From contig CALZID010000001.1 in NCBI GenBank assembly GCA_945787805.1, forward strand, positions 62,001 through 126,000: a stretch of DNA of 64,000 nt, read 5' to 3'. Of this stretch, positions 17,867-25,176 are shown piece after piece. How positions within the stretch are numbered: position 1 is the first letter of the stretch; each line of letters opens with the position of its first letter. The notes below the pieces were generated by a model. The model was given only the letters and a program-made list of their open reading frames with translations. It was not told the origin of the DNA and made no database searches. Both the position numbers and the translations under genes were made by a program. This stretch comes from an uncultured Clostridia bacterium (GTDB lineage: Bacteria > Bacillota > Clostridia > Oscillospirales > Acutalibacteraceae).

Positions 17867-19249
17867 TTAATCTACTTTTTTAATTGTGTATTTGAATGTG
17901 TTCTTTTCTTTTTCAGCTCTTGCTTCAAAGAATTTCTCTGCCTGTGCGGGGAATGCGATATAAGAAAGAACATCTTCGTCACATTTAGCCATATCGCCGA
18001 GCTCAGCCTTTGTTTTTTCAAACATTGGTTCAAGTGTGTCGGCAAAACGGCAAGTTATGGGTTCTTCGTCACCGAGAACCTTCTTTTGAAGGTCAGCATT
18101 AACTTCACCCGGTGCTTTACCGTATTCGCCCTTGATATAAGCCTTGATTTCTTTTGAAATATTCTTGTATCTTTCGCCCACAAGAACATTTGTAACCGCC
18201 TGATTACCTACCATCTGGCTAAGCGGAGTAACAAGTGGGGGATAACCCATATCTTCACGAACCTTAGGAATTTCAAGAAGCGCTTCTTCCATTCTGTCAA
18301 GTGCGTTCATATCTTCAAGGTTCGCCATCATATTTGAAAGCATACCGCCGGGAACTTTATAAGTGAGAGCGTCAGTGTCGGTAACAAGAGCCTTTGGTTT
18401 GAGAAGTCCCGACTTAAGATATTCGTCACGAAGAGGCTTGAAGTGGTCGTTAACTGCTTTGAGCACACTTCTGTCAAGGTTTGTTTCATAGCCTAACTCG
18501 GTAAGAGCATCATAAATTGTTTCTGTTGCAGGCTGTGCTGTACCGCCTGAGAAACATGATGTTGCTGTATCAATAATATCGCAACCGCATTCAACTGCTT
18601 TGAGTATTGTCATATAAGCCATACCGGTTGTGCAGTGTGTATGAAGTACGAGCGGCATATCGGGAACTGCGTCTTTGATTGCGCTGACAAGGTCTTTTGC
18701 CTCGTTAGGAGTCATAACACCTGCCATATCTTTAATACAGATTGTTGAACAACCCATACTCTGCATTTCTTTAACAGTTTCAACATACTTTTTAAGTGTG
18801 TGAACAGGGCTTGTTGTGTAAGAAATAGCACCTGATGCAATTGCGCCGTTTTTAACGGTTTCGTCAACTGCGACCTGAATGTTGCGTGTGTCGTTAAGCG
18901 CATCGAAAATACGGATAATATCAATACCATTCTCAACACTCTTTTTAACAAACATTCTGACAACATCGTCGGGATAGTGCTTATAGCCTAAAAGGTTTTG
19001 ACCGCGAAGAAGCATTTGAAGCTTTGTATCAGGACATTTAGCTTTAATGTTTCTGAGTCTTTCCCAAGGGTCTTCGTTAAGATAGCGAAGACAAGAGTCA
19101 AATGTTGCACCGCCCCAGCATTCGATAGAGTAGTAGCCGGCCTTATTAAGCTTATCAAGAACGGGCTCAAAATCTGAGAACGGCATTCTTGTAGCAATAA
19201 GTGATTGGTTTGCATCTCTAAGGACGGTTTCAGTAAACTGAACTTTCAT
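17867..19249 (-). CDS. oadA: oxaloacetate decarboxylase alpha subunit / carboxyltransferase domain
   Basis: This cytosolic subunit transfers the carboxyl group of oxaloacetate to biotin. The 460 residues begin with QFTETVLRDANQSLIATRM and include MLLRGQNLLGYKHY, the metal and substrate region CIKDMAGVMTP, and LHTHCTTGMAYM. The C-terminal conserved domain is present but the biotinyl domain is not; it is encoded by the separate carrier gene. The start is the ATG at 19249 with GGAGGC eight bases upstream; a longer frame to 19399 runs through the promoter and is rejected. First gene of the operon. Pyruvate carboxylase subunit B is a related alternative, but the linked beta subunit favours decarboxylase. 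Confidence 0.92.
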   Translation of the reverse strand: MKVQFTETVLRDANQSLIATRMPFSDFEPVLDKLNKAGYYSIECWGGATFDSCLRYLNEDPWERLRNIKAKCPDTKLQMLLRGQNLLGYKHYPDDVVRMFVKKSVENGIDIIRIFDALNDTRNIQVAVDETVKNGAIASGAISYTTSPVHTLKKYVETVKEMQSMGCSTICIKDMAGVMTPNEAKDLVSAIKDAVPDMPLVLHTHCTTGMAYMTILKAVECGCDIIDTATSCFSGGTAQPATETIYDALTELGYETNLDRSVLKAVNDHFKPLRDEYLKSGLLKPKALVTDTDALTYKVPGGMLSNMMANLEDMNALDRMEEALLEIPKVREDMGYPPLVTPLSQMVGNQAVTNVLVGERYKNISKEIKAYIKGEYGKAPGEVNADLQKKVLGDEEPITCRFADTLEPMFEKTKAELGDMAKCDEDVLSYIAFPAQAEKFFEARAEKEKNTFKYTIKKVD

Positions 19250-19330
19250 TTTTTTTGCCTCCAAACACAAATTTAAAATATAAAACAATACAAATAATAC
19301 AAATTTACCCAGTATAATTGTATTGTGATA

Positions 19331-19359
19331 ATTATACCTTATAAGATTAGTATTATCAA
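19331..19359 (-). promoter_or_regulatory. sigma-A-type promoter of the oad operon
   Basis: Read on the minus strand, TTGATA (19359-19354) and TATAAT (19336-19331) are 17 bases apart, about 80 bases before the oadA ATG. Confidence 0.7.
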
Positions 19360-19397
19360 TAGAAATAGAATAATAAAATAATTTTTGTCGTAATAAC

Positions 19398-19430
19398 AAA
19401 AAAAGACACCGAAAAGCGCCTTTTTTTGTT
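19398..19430 (-). terminator. possible terminator downstream of the TauE/SafE pair
   Basis: On the minus strand GGCGCT-TTTC-GGTGTC can pair with several G-U pairs, then a run of seven T. The stem is weak; the flanking A and T runs are the better evidence. Confidence 0.4.
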
Positions 19431-19455
19431 AATTATTTGTCATAGTGATATTATT

Positions 19456-19593
19456 TTAAAACTTATTTTCATCTTCGTCAAATGATGCGGTACCGATAAA
19501 ACCTTTGTTAAAAAGTGGGTATTTTCCTTTAAGCCAGTTGCCTATATTACTGTGGAATAAAATCCTACCCCAAAAATATAAGATGAAATAATT
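19456..19593 (-). pseudogene. possible decayed 3' end of a protein gene
   Basis: On the minus strand a 45-codon frame with no ATG, GTG or TTG reads ...YFWGRILFHSNIGNWLKG, KYPLFNKGFIGTASFDEDE and NKF before a stop. It has balanced protein-like composition, with aromatic residues then an acidic tail. It lies in the 370-base gap between oadA and the TauE/SafE genes, which otherwise holds only the oad promoter and a weak terminator. I do not recognise the family; it may be chance. Confidence 0.3.
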
Positions 19594-19621
19594 TTAGCAT
19601 AGAAAGTATTTTGTTACAATA

Positions 19622-19981
19622 TTATTTTTTGATTTTGATAATTGAAATTACACCCATAAGAATTAAAAATACTGCAAATATTTTTGAAAGATATGTTGTG
19701 TCAATTAAGTTCAAGATATAGCTTGCAGGAAGCGTCGCCGCAATACCGCCGAGAATAACCGGTATAATTTCTTTGAATTTTATCTGCTTTTTAAATGCAT
19801 AAATTATAACCGAAATAATGGCGCAGGGGATAAAAAAGATAAGATTTATTCCCTGTGCGGTAATTTGAGAAACATTTGCAAATACCACTAAGAATATTAT
19901 TAAAATTCCACCGCCGCCGAAGCCCATTGACCCTATAAGCCCGGCTAAAAATCCTGCAATAATTGATATAGTAGCGCTCAT
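19622..19981 (-). CDS. half-length TauE/SafE (TSUP) family membrane protein, second half
   Basis: The 119-residue protein has about four membrane helices and the glycine-rich motif LAGLIGSMGFGGGGILI near its N terminus, typical of one repeat of TSUP anion exporters. Full TSUP proteins are about 250 residues with two such repeats. Its ATG (19981) overlaps the stop of the upstream half-length gene as ATGA, implying coupled translation and probably a heterodimer. Substrate is unknown; family members move sulfite, sulfoacetate or other organic anions. Confidence 0.8.
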   Translation of the reverse strand: MSATISIIAGFLAGLIGSMGFGGGGILIIFLVVFANVSQITAQGINLIFFIPCAIISVIIYAFKKQIKFKEIIPVILGGIAATLPASYILNLIDTTYLSKIFAVFLILMGVISIIKIKK

Positions 19982-20328
19982 TTTATAAAAAGTCTCACTC
20001 CGGCCCAAATCATAAATAAAGAGAATATAAACGAAAGTGCATTATTTGAAATTTTTTTTATTAAAAAAGTGCCCAAAATACTGCCTAATAATCCGGGTAA
20101 TAAAAATATATAAGAATCCGATAAGTTGACATTACCATTAAGAAGATATATAATTGAGCTGATAAATGTAATGGGCAGAATTGTGGCGACGGCATTGATT
20201 TGCGCTTCCTTTTGTTCCATTCCCATTTTTCGGTAAAGGGGAACGGTGAGCATTCCTCCGCCGGCACCGAGAATAATATTTGTCGCACCGATTAAAGTGC
20301 CGATAAAAAACTTTTTGATATTCTTCAA
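19978..20328 (-). CDS. half-length TauE/SafE (TSUP) family membrane protein, first half
   Basis: The 116-residue protein carries the partner repeat, FIGTLIGATNIILGAGGGML, and about four membrane helices. The start TTG 20328 has GGAGG nine bases upstream (20338-20342); an in-frame ATG at 20364 lies upstream of that site and inside the divergent gene. It overlaps its partner by four bases. Together they reconstitute a normal TSUP two-repeat protein. The ribosome sites of this gene and of the divergent PH-like gene lie within about 5 bases of one another. Confidence 0.8.
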   Translation of the reverse strand: MKNIKKFFIGTLIGATNIILGAGGGMLTVPLYRKMGMEQKEAQINAVATILPITFISSIIYLLNGNVNLSDSYIFLLPGLLGSILGTFLIKKISNNALSFIFSLFMIWAGVRLFIK

Positions 20329-20354
20329 AAACAAAACCTCCGGGAGTGATGTGT

Positions 20355-20999
20355 GTGAAAACAAAATTCAAAAGTAAGATTAGCCCCGCAATTTATGTGG
20401 CTTTGGTAATTTACCATCTTTTAATTGTAGGTATCTTTGTTTCATCGTATTTTCTTTATTATAAGGGGCTGACAAACTCTTTAGGAGCTTTTCTCATTGT
20501 AGTAGATGTTGTCTTTTTATTACCGCTTATTTTCAAAACTTATTATGTCCTTGAAGACAAGACATTATTTATTCATCAGTGGCCGTTTATAAGAATAAGA
20601 ATAGGTTACGGCAATATTTTTGAAATTGACAACAAGCCGGTTGAAAAAAATAAAAAGGTTAAACGAGCAACACTTTCAAATGAAAAGTTAGTTATCGGGT
20701 ATTATAAATACTCTGCCGAAGATAAAACTAAAGAGGAGAGATATGTTGAAATTTCTCCCGCAGAAATGGACTTGTTCTTAATAAAAATGGGCGGTCATTT
20801 CAAACGCGCCCGTGAAATTGCAGCAAAGCTTGAAGAAGAGCATAAACAGAGAAATGAAGAACATTTCAGAAAAAAAGCTCTTGCAGATAAAGCACGCCAA
20901 GAAAAAGAAGAACAGAATAAACCTGTTGATGTTGTTGTAAAAGCAGTGAAAAAAGGCGAAGTCAAAACATCGGTTGAGGATGAAAATACAGAAGAATGA
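20355..20999 (+). CDS. membrane protein with bacterial PH-like domain and charged C-terminal tail
   Basis: The 214-residue product has two membrane helices (about residues 10-32 and 40-60), then a short beta-rich region, VLEDKTLFIHQWPFIRIRIGYGNIFEI, resembling bacterial PH-like (bPH) domains of YdbT/YyaB-type proteins. The last 65 residues are a Lys/Glu-rich probable coiled coil. GTG 20355 has GGGAG eight bases upstream; earlier in-frame GTG and ATG codons lie in the ribosome site. It is divergent from the TSUP pair. Function unknown. Confidence 0.65.
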   Translation: MKTKFKSKISPAIYVALVIYHLLIVGIFVSSYFLYYKGLTNSLGAFLIVVDVVFLLPLIFKTYYVLEDKTLFIHQWPFIRIRIGYGNIFEIDNKPVEKNKKVKRATLSNEKLVIGYYKYSAEDKTKEERYVEISPAEMDLFLIKMGGHFKRAREIAAKLEEEHKQRNEEHFRKKALADKARQEKEEQNKPVDVVVKAVKKGEVKTSVEDENTEE

Positions 21000-21001
21000 A
21001 T

Positions 21002-21046
21002 AAAACGCTTAGCAAATTTCAAATCGTTGCTAAGCGTTTTGTTTAT
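21002..21046. terminator. bidirectional terminator between convergent genes
   Basis: AAAACGCTTAGCA (21002-21014) pairs perfectly with TGCTAAGCGTTTT (21028-21040), flanked by A and T runs. Confidence 0.88.
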
Positions 21047-21057
21047 ACGGTTATTTT

Positions 21058-21696
21058 TCAATCAATTGCTTTCGGCATATTCCATTTGAATGTCATCGCA
21101 AGAATTCTCAATGTAAAAGTAATAAGCGTACCCGCTATAATTGCCAAGTTGTCATTTATATTTAAAAGGTACAGTATGTAGTATGTAAGTGCGCCGGCGA
21201 TTGCAGCGACAGCATATATTCTTTTTTCAAGCACAAAGGGCATCGAATTTGTAAGAACATCTCTGAGCATACCCCCGCAAATGCAGGTGATAGCGCCACA
21301 GCTTACCGCAATTAAGCCGCTGTCGGCATAACCGTGCTGTATAGCCGCTTGAACACCGATAACAGCAAAAATGCCAAGACCCAAGGCGTCGAAAACATCG
21401 TTAATATGCTCAATTTTTGCCTCGTTTTCGAGATAAAACTTTTTGAATGCCTTTGCACATAAAAAAACCAACAATGCAACAAATAAACATAATATAATCT
21501 GTTCTTTGCTTTTAAAAATGGCAGGGGGTGAGAAACTAAAAATAACATCTCTTGTCAGTCCGCCACCGCATGCAGTAATAATTGCAAGAAGCAAAACGCC
21601 AAAAAGGTCGGTTTTTCGTCTAATTGCAATCATAGCGCCTGAAATTGCGAAAGCGATAATACCGATATATTCAAATACAACCGAAAAAGTATTCAT
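21058..21696 (-). CDS. TRIC / UPF0126 (YadS-like) channel family membrane protein
   Basis: The 212-residue protein has two similar three-helix repeats. The first contains ISGAMIAIRRKTDLFGVLLL followed by ACGGGLTRDV; the second has GVQAAIQHG and ITCICGGMLRDVLT. These two GGG-xx-RDV motifs are the signature of the family, whose members are trimeric cation channels or, in one E. coli case, glycine transport. ATG 21696 has AGGAG at the right distance; the upstream in-frame ATG (21720) lies inside the tRNA terminator. Function of this member not known. Confidence 0.85.
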   Translation of the reverse strand: MNTFSVVFEYIGIIAFAISGAMIAIRRKTDLFGVLLLAIITACGGGLTRDVIFSFSPPAIFKSKEQIILCLFVALLVFLCAKAFKKFYLENEAKIEHINDVFDALGLGIFAVIGVQAAIQHGYADSGLIAVSCGAITCICGGMLRDVLTNSMPFVLEKRIYAVAAIAGALTYYILYLLNINDNLAIIAGTLITFTLRILAMTFKWNMPKAID

Positions 21697-21705
21697 AAAA
21701 ACTCC

Positions 21706-21738
21706 TAAAACAACATCCACCGCAAAAGCGATGGATGT
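21706..21738 (-). terminator. terminator after tRNA-Val
   Basis: ACATCCACCGC (21713-21723) pairs with GCGATGGATGT (21728-21738) on the minus strand, followed by TGTTTTA. It lies a few bases from the 3' end of the tRNA and immediately before the YadS-like ribosome site. Confidence 0.75.
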
Positions 21739-21742
21739 ATTT

Positions 21743-21818
21743 TGGTGGACGTTAACGGACTTGAACCGCTGACCCTTCGCACGTCAAGCGAATGCTCTAC
21801 CAACTGAGCTAAACGTCC
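21743..21818 (-). tRNA. tRNA-Val(GAC)
   Basis: A 76-base cloverleaf on the minus strand: acceptor GGACGTT with AACGTCC, D arm GCTC-AGTTGGTA-GAGC, anticodon arm TTCGC-TTGACGT-GCGAA with anticodon GAC, T arm GCGG-TTCAAGT-CCGT, and encoded CCA. GAC reads valine codons. Confidence 0.95.
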
Positions 21819-21829
21819 GATGTACAATT

Positions 21830-21858
21830 ATTTTACCATTCTCTTTAAAAACTGTCAA
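21830..21858 (-). promoter_or_regulatory. strong promoter of tRNA-Val, overlapping an upstream stop codon
   Basis: On the minus strand TTGACA (21858-21853) and TAAAAT (21835-21830) are 17 bases apart, about 12 bases before the tRNA. The TGA in TTGACA is the stop codon of the BofA-like gene. Confidence 0.8.
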
Positions 21859-22118
21859 CACATAAATATATCGCACAAAAGCAACAGAATTACTCCCGAC
21901 ACTCCGCCGACAGATGAAAGCCCCAATGTATAATAGTTCACAGGAATATGCACCTCAATAAATTTACCTATAAAATTTACTGCAAAAAGTGCGCATACGC
22001 CTTGCATTGCCGTTAAAATAAGCGCTGTAAAAAACCTTTTTGATTTAATATAAGAAATAAAAATTATAATTGTATATACAGAAAAAAGAATACCTAGAAA
22101 AACATTTGCCGATTGCAT
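21855..22118 (-). CDS. BofA-like small membrane protein
   Basis: The 87-residue protein has three hydrophobic segments and ends with NYYTLGLSSVGGVSGVILLLL. That ending resembles the IPxN/xTxxxxGxxGxPGVxLLxxL C-terminal pattern of BofA, the inhibitor of pro-sigma-K processing in sporulating Firmicutes. GAGGTGA precedes the ATG. Resemblance is by pattern only, so BofA function is tentative; spoIIR and a SpoIID-domain gene elsewhere in the window fit a sporulation-lineage genome. Its stop codon doubles as part of the tRNA-Val promoter. Confidence 0.5.
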   Translation of the reverse strand: MQSANVFLGILFSVYTIIIFISYIKSKRFFTALILTAMQGVCALFAVNFIGKFIEVHIPVNYYTLGLSSVGGVSGVILLLLCDIFMC

Positions 22119-22205
22119 TTTTTCACCTCAAAGCATATTTTTTGGACATAATATTTTTATTATTTTAATAATGTTTTTATGCATAGAAATTACAGAGGTG
22201 ATTTT

Positions 22206-22373
22206 ATGACTGAAGTTAGAAAAGAGTATGAGCAGTTTTGCACACATATCGGTGAAAATGCAGTGTTTGAAGAAATTTGTAATTCTAACGGAGAGAGAAA
22301 GGTTGTTTGTACCTGTAAAGAATGTCTGTTTAAAGACGAAAAGTGTAAAAATAAATTAAGACAAAATTGTTAA
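22206..22373 (+). CDS. small cysteine-rich protein, unknown
   Basis: The 55-residue product contains six cysteines, clustered at the C terminus as CTCKECLFKDEKCKNKLRQNC. Spacing suggests metal binding or disulfides, but no family is recognised. ATG 22206 is preferred because GAGGTGAT ends just before it; an upstream in-frame start (22179) lacks a ribosome site. It has its own downstream promoter neighbour at 22384. Confidence 0.55.
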   Translation: MTEVRKEYEQFCTHIGENAVFEEICNSNGERKVVCTCKECLFKDEKCKNKLRQNC

Positions 22374-22383
22374 CTTTATCATA

Positions 22384-22412
22384 TTGACCGATTGAGAAAA
22401 ACATAGTACAAT
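22384..22412 (+). promoter_or_regulatory. promoter for the beta-propeller-like gene
   Basis: TTGACC (22384-22389) and TACAAT (22407-22412) are separated by 17 bases, about 50 bases before the ATG at 22461. Confidence 0.6.
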
Positions 22413-22460
22413 ATATACACATTGAATATTTCTGTAAAATTTATATATAGCGGTGAGTTT

Positions 22461-23129
22461 ATGCAAAAAATTGTTGATTCGGTTTATGACATCATCGCAT
22501 TCTCAAACGGTATCATTTATACTCGAAATAAAACTCTTGAAAACGGTTCGGCAAGAGTCAGCTTTTATGGTTATGATATAAAAAGAATGCAAAACACTCC
22601 GGTTACTAAAAGTGTTTATCTTTTAAATAAATACGGTCCGGAATATAAAAAAATAGCAGAACAGCTTGGCGATTATGTTTCTTGTGACGCCGATATTTTA
22701 CCGACAAAGCAAGTTGTAGTGGTTTATCCAAGCGGAGAAACAGGACTTTTTTCACCAAACGGCGATATGGTCTGGTCAAGTGATTTGCTTTATCACGATT
22801 GTGAAATCTGCGGTGCAGTTTACGATAACCGTCAAATTTGGAGCGTTATACCCGATTTGAATTGCGTGGTAAGTTATTCGGTTTCACACAAAAAATTCAG
22901 TATGAGAATCGGCTCTGAAAGTTCAAACACATTTGAGCATCCCGTTTCAATCTCAAAATATGATAATGAATTATTCATTTGCAACAGAGATTCAAACAAG
23001 GTCAGAACAGTAAGTCTTAACGATTATTCCGTTAATGATTTCAGAATTTTTGACGAGCCGGTTTATAAATATTTGCGTTCCTGCGGAAAAGAAATTGTTG
23101 TTCTTGAATCAGGTGTGTATATTTTATAA
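22461..23129 (+). CDS. hypothetical protein, beta-rich (possibly propeller-like)
   Basis: The 222-residue protein has no membrane segment or signal peptide. It consists of short alternating beta-strand-like stretches, for example IIAFSNGIIYTRNK, VVVVYPSGETGLFSPNG, WSVIPDLNCVVSYS and ELFICNRDSNKVRTVSL, reminiscent of repeated blades of a beta-propeller but with no clear repeat motif. No family recognised. ATG 22461 has GGTGA upstream; a TTG at 22422 lies close to the predicted transcription start and is unlikely. It is 17 bases upstream of the DUF1292 gene and likely cotranscribed with it. Confidence 0.6.
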   Translation: MQKIVDSVYDIIAFSNGIIYTRNKTLENGSARVSFYGYDIKRMQNTPVTKSVYLLNKYGPEYKKIAEQLGDYVSCDADILPTKQVVVVYPSGETGLFSPNGDMVWSSDLLYHDCEICGAVYDNRQIWSVIPDLNCVVSYSVSHKKFSMRIGSESSNTFEHPVSISKYDNELFICNRDSNKVRTVSLNDYSVNDFRIFDEPVYKYLRSCGKEIVVLESGVYIL

Positions 23130-23146
23130 GATAAAGGAGAATAAAT

Positions 23147-23446
23147 ATGAGTGAAGAATACAATCCCGACCTTGTTTCAGTTATAGATGAAAACGGTGTC
23201 GAACATGTTTTTGAAGAACTCGACAGAATTGAAACAGATACGGCAAAATATGTGGCGCTTCTTCCCGTGTATGATGATGCGGAAGAAATTCTGGATGATG
23301 ACGGTGAGCTCATCATTCTGAAGGTTAGCGAAGAAGACGGCGAAACATATCTTGAACCCATTGAAGATGACAACGAATTCAATGAAATCGGTAAGATTTT
23401 TGAAGAAAGACTTGCGGACCTTTTTGATTTTGAAGACGAAGAATAA
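23147..23446 (+). CDS. DUF1292 (UPF0473, YrzB-like) family protein
   Basis: The 99-residue, strongly acidic protein shows the family pattern: VSVIDENGVEHVFEELDRIE, then KYVALLPVYDDAEE, ELIILKVSEEDGE and YLEPIEDDNEFNEIGKIFEER. Its role is unknown; in Bacillus the homologue lies next to yrrK and yrzL. AAAGGAG precedes the ATG. A probable 6S RNA gene starts right after the stop. Confidence 0.88.
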   Translation: MSEEYNPDLVSVIDENGVEHVFEELDRIETDTAKYVALLPVYDDAEEILDDDGELIILKVSEEDGETYLEPIEDDNEFNEIGKIFEERLADLFDFEDEE

Positions 23447-23460
23447 TCTTTAACGAATAA

Positions 23461-23650
23461 TACCCTGCGAAGCCCGATAACTGCAGATGATATTAACCCA
23501 ACACTCACTTTTAGGGAGCTTATGTTCGATTTGTTGGGAGCAGACCTCCCGCCATATTCGACGGAAGAAGGGAGCACAGATACAAATCGGCAAGCACCCA
23601 CCTGCTTAACATGCAGGTTAGTATTCACTGCAACCGACTTTGCGGGGGAA
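23461..23650 (+). ncRNA. ssrS: probable 6S RNA (SsrS)
   Basis: A 190-base non-coding stretch is bounded by CCCTGCGAAG (23463-23472) pairing over ten bases with CTTTGCGGGG (23638-23647), with wobbles. Inside are a terminal-stem half GGGAGCAGACCTCCCG and an ACCTGCTTAACATGCAGGT hairpin, arranged as a long rod with a central bubble. Length, closing stem and the position between two protein genes with its own terminator match 6S RNA, which binds sigma-A RNA polymerase in stationary phase. SRP RNA and tmRNA motifs are absent. Assignment is by recognition, not by covariance search. Confidence 0.6.
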
Positions 23651-23657
23651 CCGAAAG

Positions 23658-23686
23658 ATGCACGGAATGTGCGTCTTTTTCTTTTG
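23658..23686 (+). terminator. terminator of the probable 6S RNA
   Basis: GATGCAC (23658-23664) pairs with GTGCGTC (23669-23675), then TTTTTCTTTT. Confidence 0.8.
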
Positions 23687-23733
23687 TTTAAATTTAGGAA
23701 TTTATGCCAACACTCCAACTAAGGAGTGATAAA

Positions 23734-24342
23734 ATGAAAAAAACAATTGTTAGAATAGAAATATCAGTTTTAATATCGGTGTTGCTGTGCTGTTTAATAA
23801 ATATCAATGCTTTTTCAGAAAAATGTGACAGTATAAGAGATAAAATGCTCAGAATGCATGTTATAGCAAACTCCGACAGTGAAGAAGACCAAGCCTTGAA
23901 ACTAAAAGTCCGTGATGCGGTTTTGAGTGAAGGCAAAGAACTGTTTGACGGTTCAGTATCAAGCAAGGATGCCGAAAAAATACTTGTTCCACACATAAAA
24001 GCACTCGAAAAGGTTGCGTTAGAAACAATAAAAAATGAAGGCTATGACTACAATGTTAAAATCACTGTACAAGAAGAATTTTTCAATACAAGAGTATATG
24101 ATAATGCCATAACACTTCCTGCGGGAAATTATATGGCGGTTAAAGTAATAATAGGGGATGGGTTAGGACAAAACTGGTGGTGTGTTATGTTCCCGCCGAT
24201 GTGTCTGCCTGCCGCAAACGCCGAAAGCGAATTGTCAAATGTATTAACCGATGAAGAAACCGAAATCGTCACCGATAGCGATAAATTTGAATTCAGGTTT
24301 AAAATTATAGAATTATTAGAAGATTTTATGAATAGAAAATAA
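23734..24342 (+). CDS. spoIIR: stage II sporulation protein R (SpoIIR)
   Basis: SpoIIR is made in the forespore and triggers SpoIIGA to process pro-sigma-E in the mother cell. The 202-residue protein has an N-terminal membrane or signal segment (about residues 8-24), then the family block KMLRMHVIANSDSEEDQALK, LKVRDAVL, FFNTRVYDN and the C-terminal LPAGNYMAVKVIIGDG followed by NWWCVMFPPMCLP. AAGGAG lies upstream of ATG 23734. Its presence suggests a spore-forming lineage, though not proof of sporulation. Confidence 0.92.
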   Translation: MKKTIVRIEISVLISVLLCCLININAFSEKCDSIRDKMLRMHVIANSDSEEDQALKLKVRDAVLSEGKELFDGSVSSKDAEKILVPHIKALEKVALETIKNEGYDYNVKITVQEEFFNTRVYDNAITLPAGNYMAVKVIIGDGLGQNWWCVMFPPMCLPAANAESELSNVLTDEETEIVTDSDKFEFRFKIIELLEDFMNRK

Positions 24343-24345
24343 CTC

Positions 24346-24375
24346 TTTACAAACGGTATTGCTTTTTGATAGAAT
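24346..24375 (+). promoter_or_regulatory. possible promoter of the GDPD operon
   Basis: TTTACA (24346-24351) and TAGAAT (24370-24375) are 18 bases apart, about 55 bases before the GDPD start. Confidence 0.45.
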
Positions 24376-24432
24376 ATATCTGTGGTAGTTTGTTTTTAAT
24401 TATCATAGTATTCATTCAAGGAGCGAAAAATT

Positions 24433-25176
24433 ATGCCGCTTGTGTTATCACATCGTGGAGCAAATAAAAGAGCGCCACAAAATACTTTGCCTGCTTTTAA
24501 AAAAGCAATTGAATTTAATGCGGACGGAATTGAAACCGATGTTCATTTGAGCAAGGACGGCGAAATTGTCATTTGTCATAACTATACTGTTGATGCTACA
24601 TCAAACGGTACAGGCTCTATTGATGAAATGACATTCGCCCAACTTCGCCGATTGGACTTCGGTTCTTATTTTTCTCAAGATTTCAAAGGCGTCACATTAC
24701 CGACTCTTTCGGAAGTTCTTGAATTGGTTAAGAATATGAATTTAATCAATATTGAAATCAAACCTCCCCAAAAAGACAATGACCTTGTTAAAAGAGTTGT
24801 GGAAGAGATTTATAAATTCGGAATAGAGAAAAATTCTATTATTTCTTGCTTTAATCCCGAATGTATTCGTCAAGTGAAAGAAATTGACAGCGGTTTAAAA
24901 ACAGGACTTCTTTATGAACGCGGCGAATTAGGCGACGAGATTATGAGCTTCGGTGTCGCAAAATACTGTAAACAGTTGAATGCCGATGCCGCACACCCCG
25001 AGCATGTACTTTTGAGTCAAGAAGTCATAGATGATTTACATAAAAACAACATAAAAGTTAATCCTTGGACAGTAAATTCCCGTGAAGATATAATTAAATA
25101 TACTTCATGGGGCTGCGACGCATTGATAAGCGATGTCCCTGATTTCTGTCTTCAAGTGTTAAAGGAGATTAAATAA
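24433..25176 (+). CDS. glycerophosphodiester phosphodiesterase
   Basis: This cytoplasmic GDPD hydrolyses glycerophosphodiesters from phospholipids to glycerol-3-phosphate and an alcohol. The 247 residues contain the catalytic start SHRGANKRAPQNTLPAFKKA, the metal motif IETDVHLSKDGEIVICHN with both catalytic Glu/Asp and His, and later NIEIKPPQKDN. No signal peptide is visible. AAGGAG precedes the ATG. It is followed by the hexosaminidase gene with overlapping stop and start (TAATG), forming an operon with the Na/Pi symporter-type gene downstream; phosphate release may be the link. Confidence 0.92.
   Translation: MPLVLSHRGANKRAPQNTLPAFKKAIEFNADGIETDVHLSKDGEIVICHNYTVDATSNGTGSIDEMTFAQLRRLDFGSYFSQDFKGVTLPTLSEVLELVKNMNLINIEIKPPQKDNDLVKRVVEEIYKFGIEKNSIISCFNPECIRQVKEIDSGLKTGLLYERGELGDEIMSFGVAKYCKQLNADAAHPEHVLLSQEVIDDLHKNNIKVNPWTVNSREDIIKYTSWGCDALISDVPDFCLQVLKEIK

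Noticed and set aside
19250-19399. Extension of the oadA frame upstream of ATG 19249
   Set aside because: The extra 50 codons cross the oad promoter; ATG 19249 has a strong GGAGGC site and matches the family N terminus.
23522-23722. 66-codon open frame on the plus strand
   Set aside because: It overlaps the probable 6S RNA and its terminator and has no ribosome site or protein-like composition.
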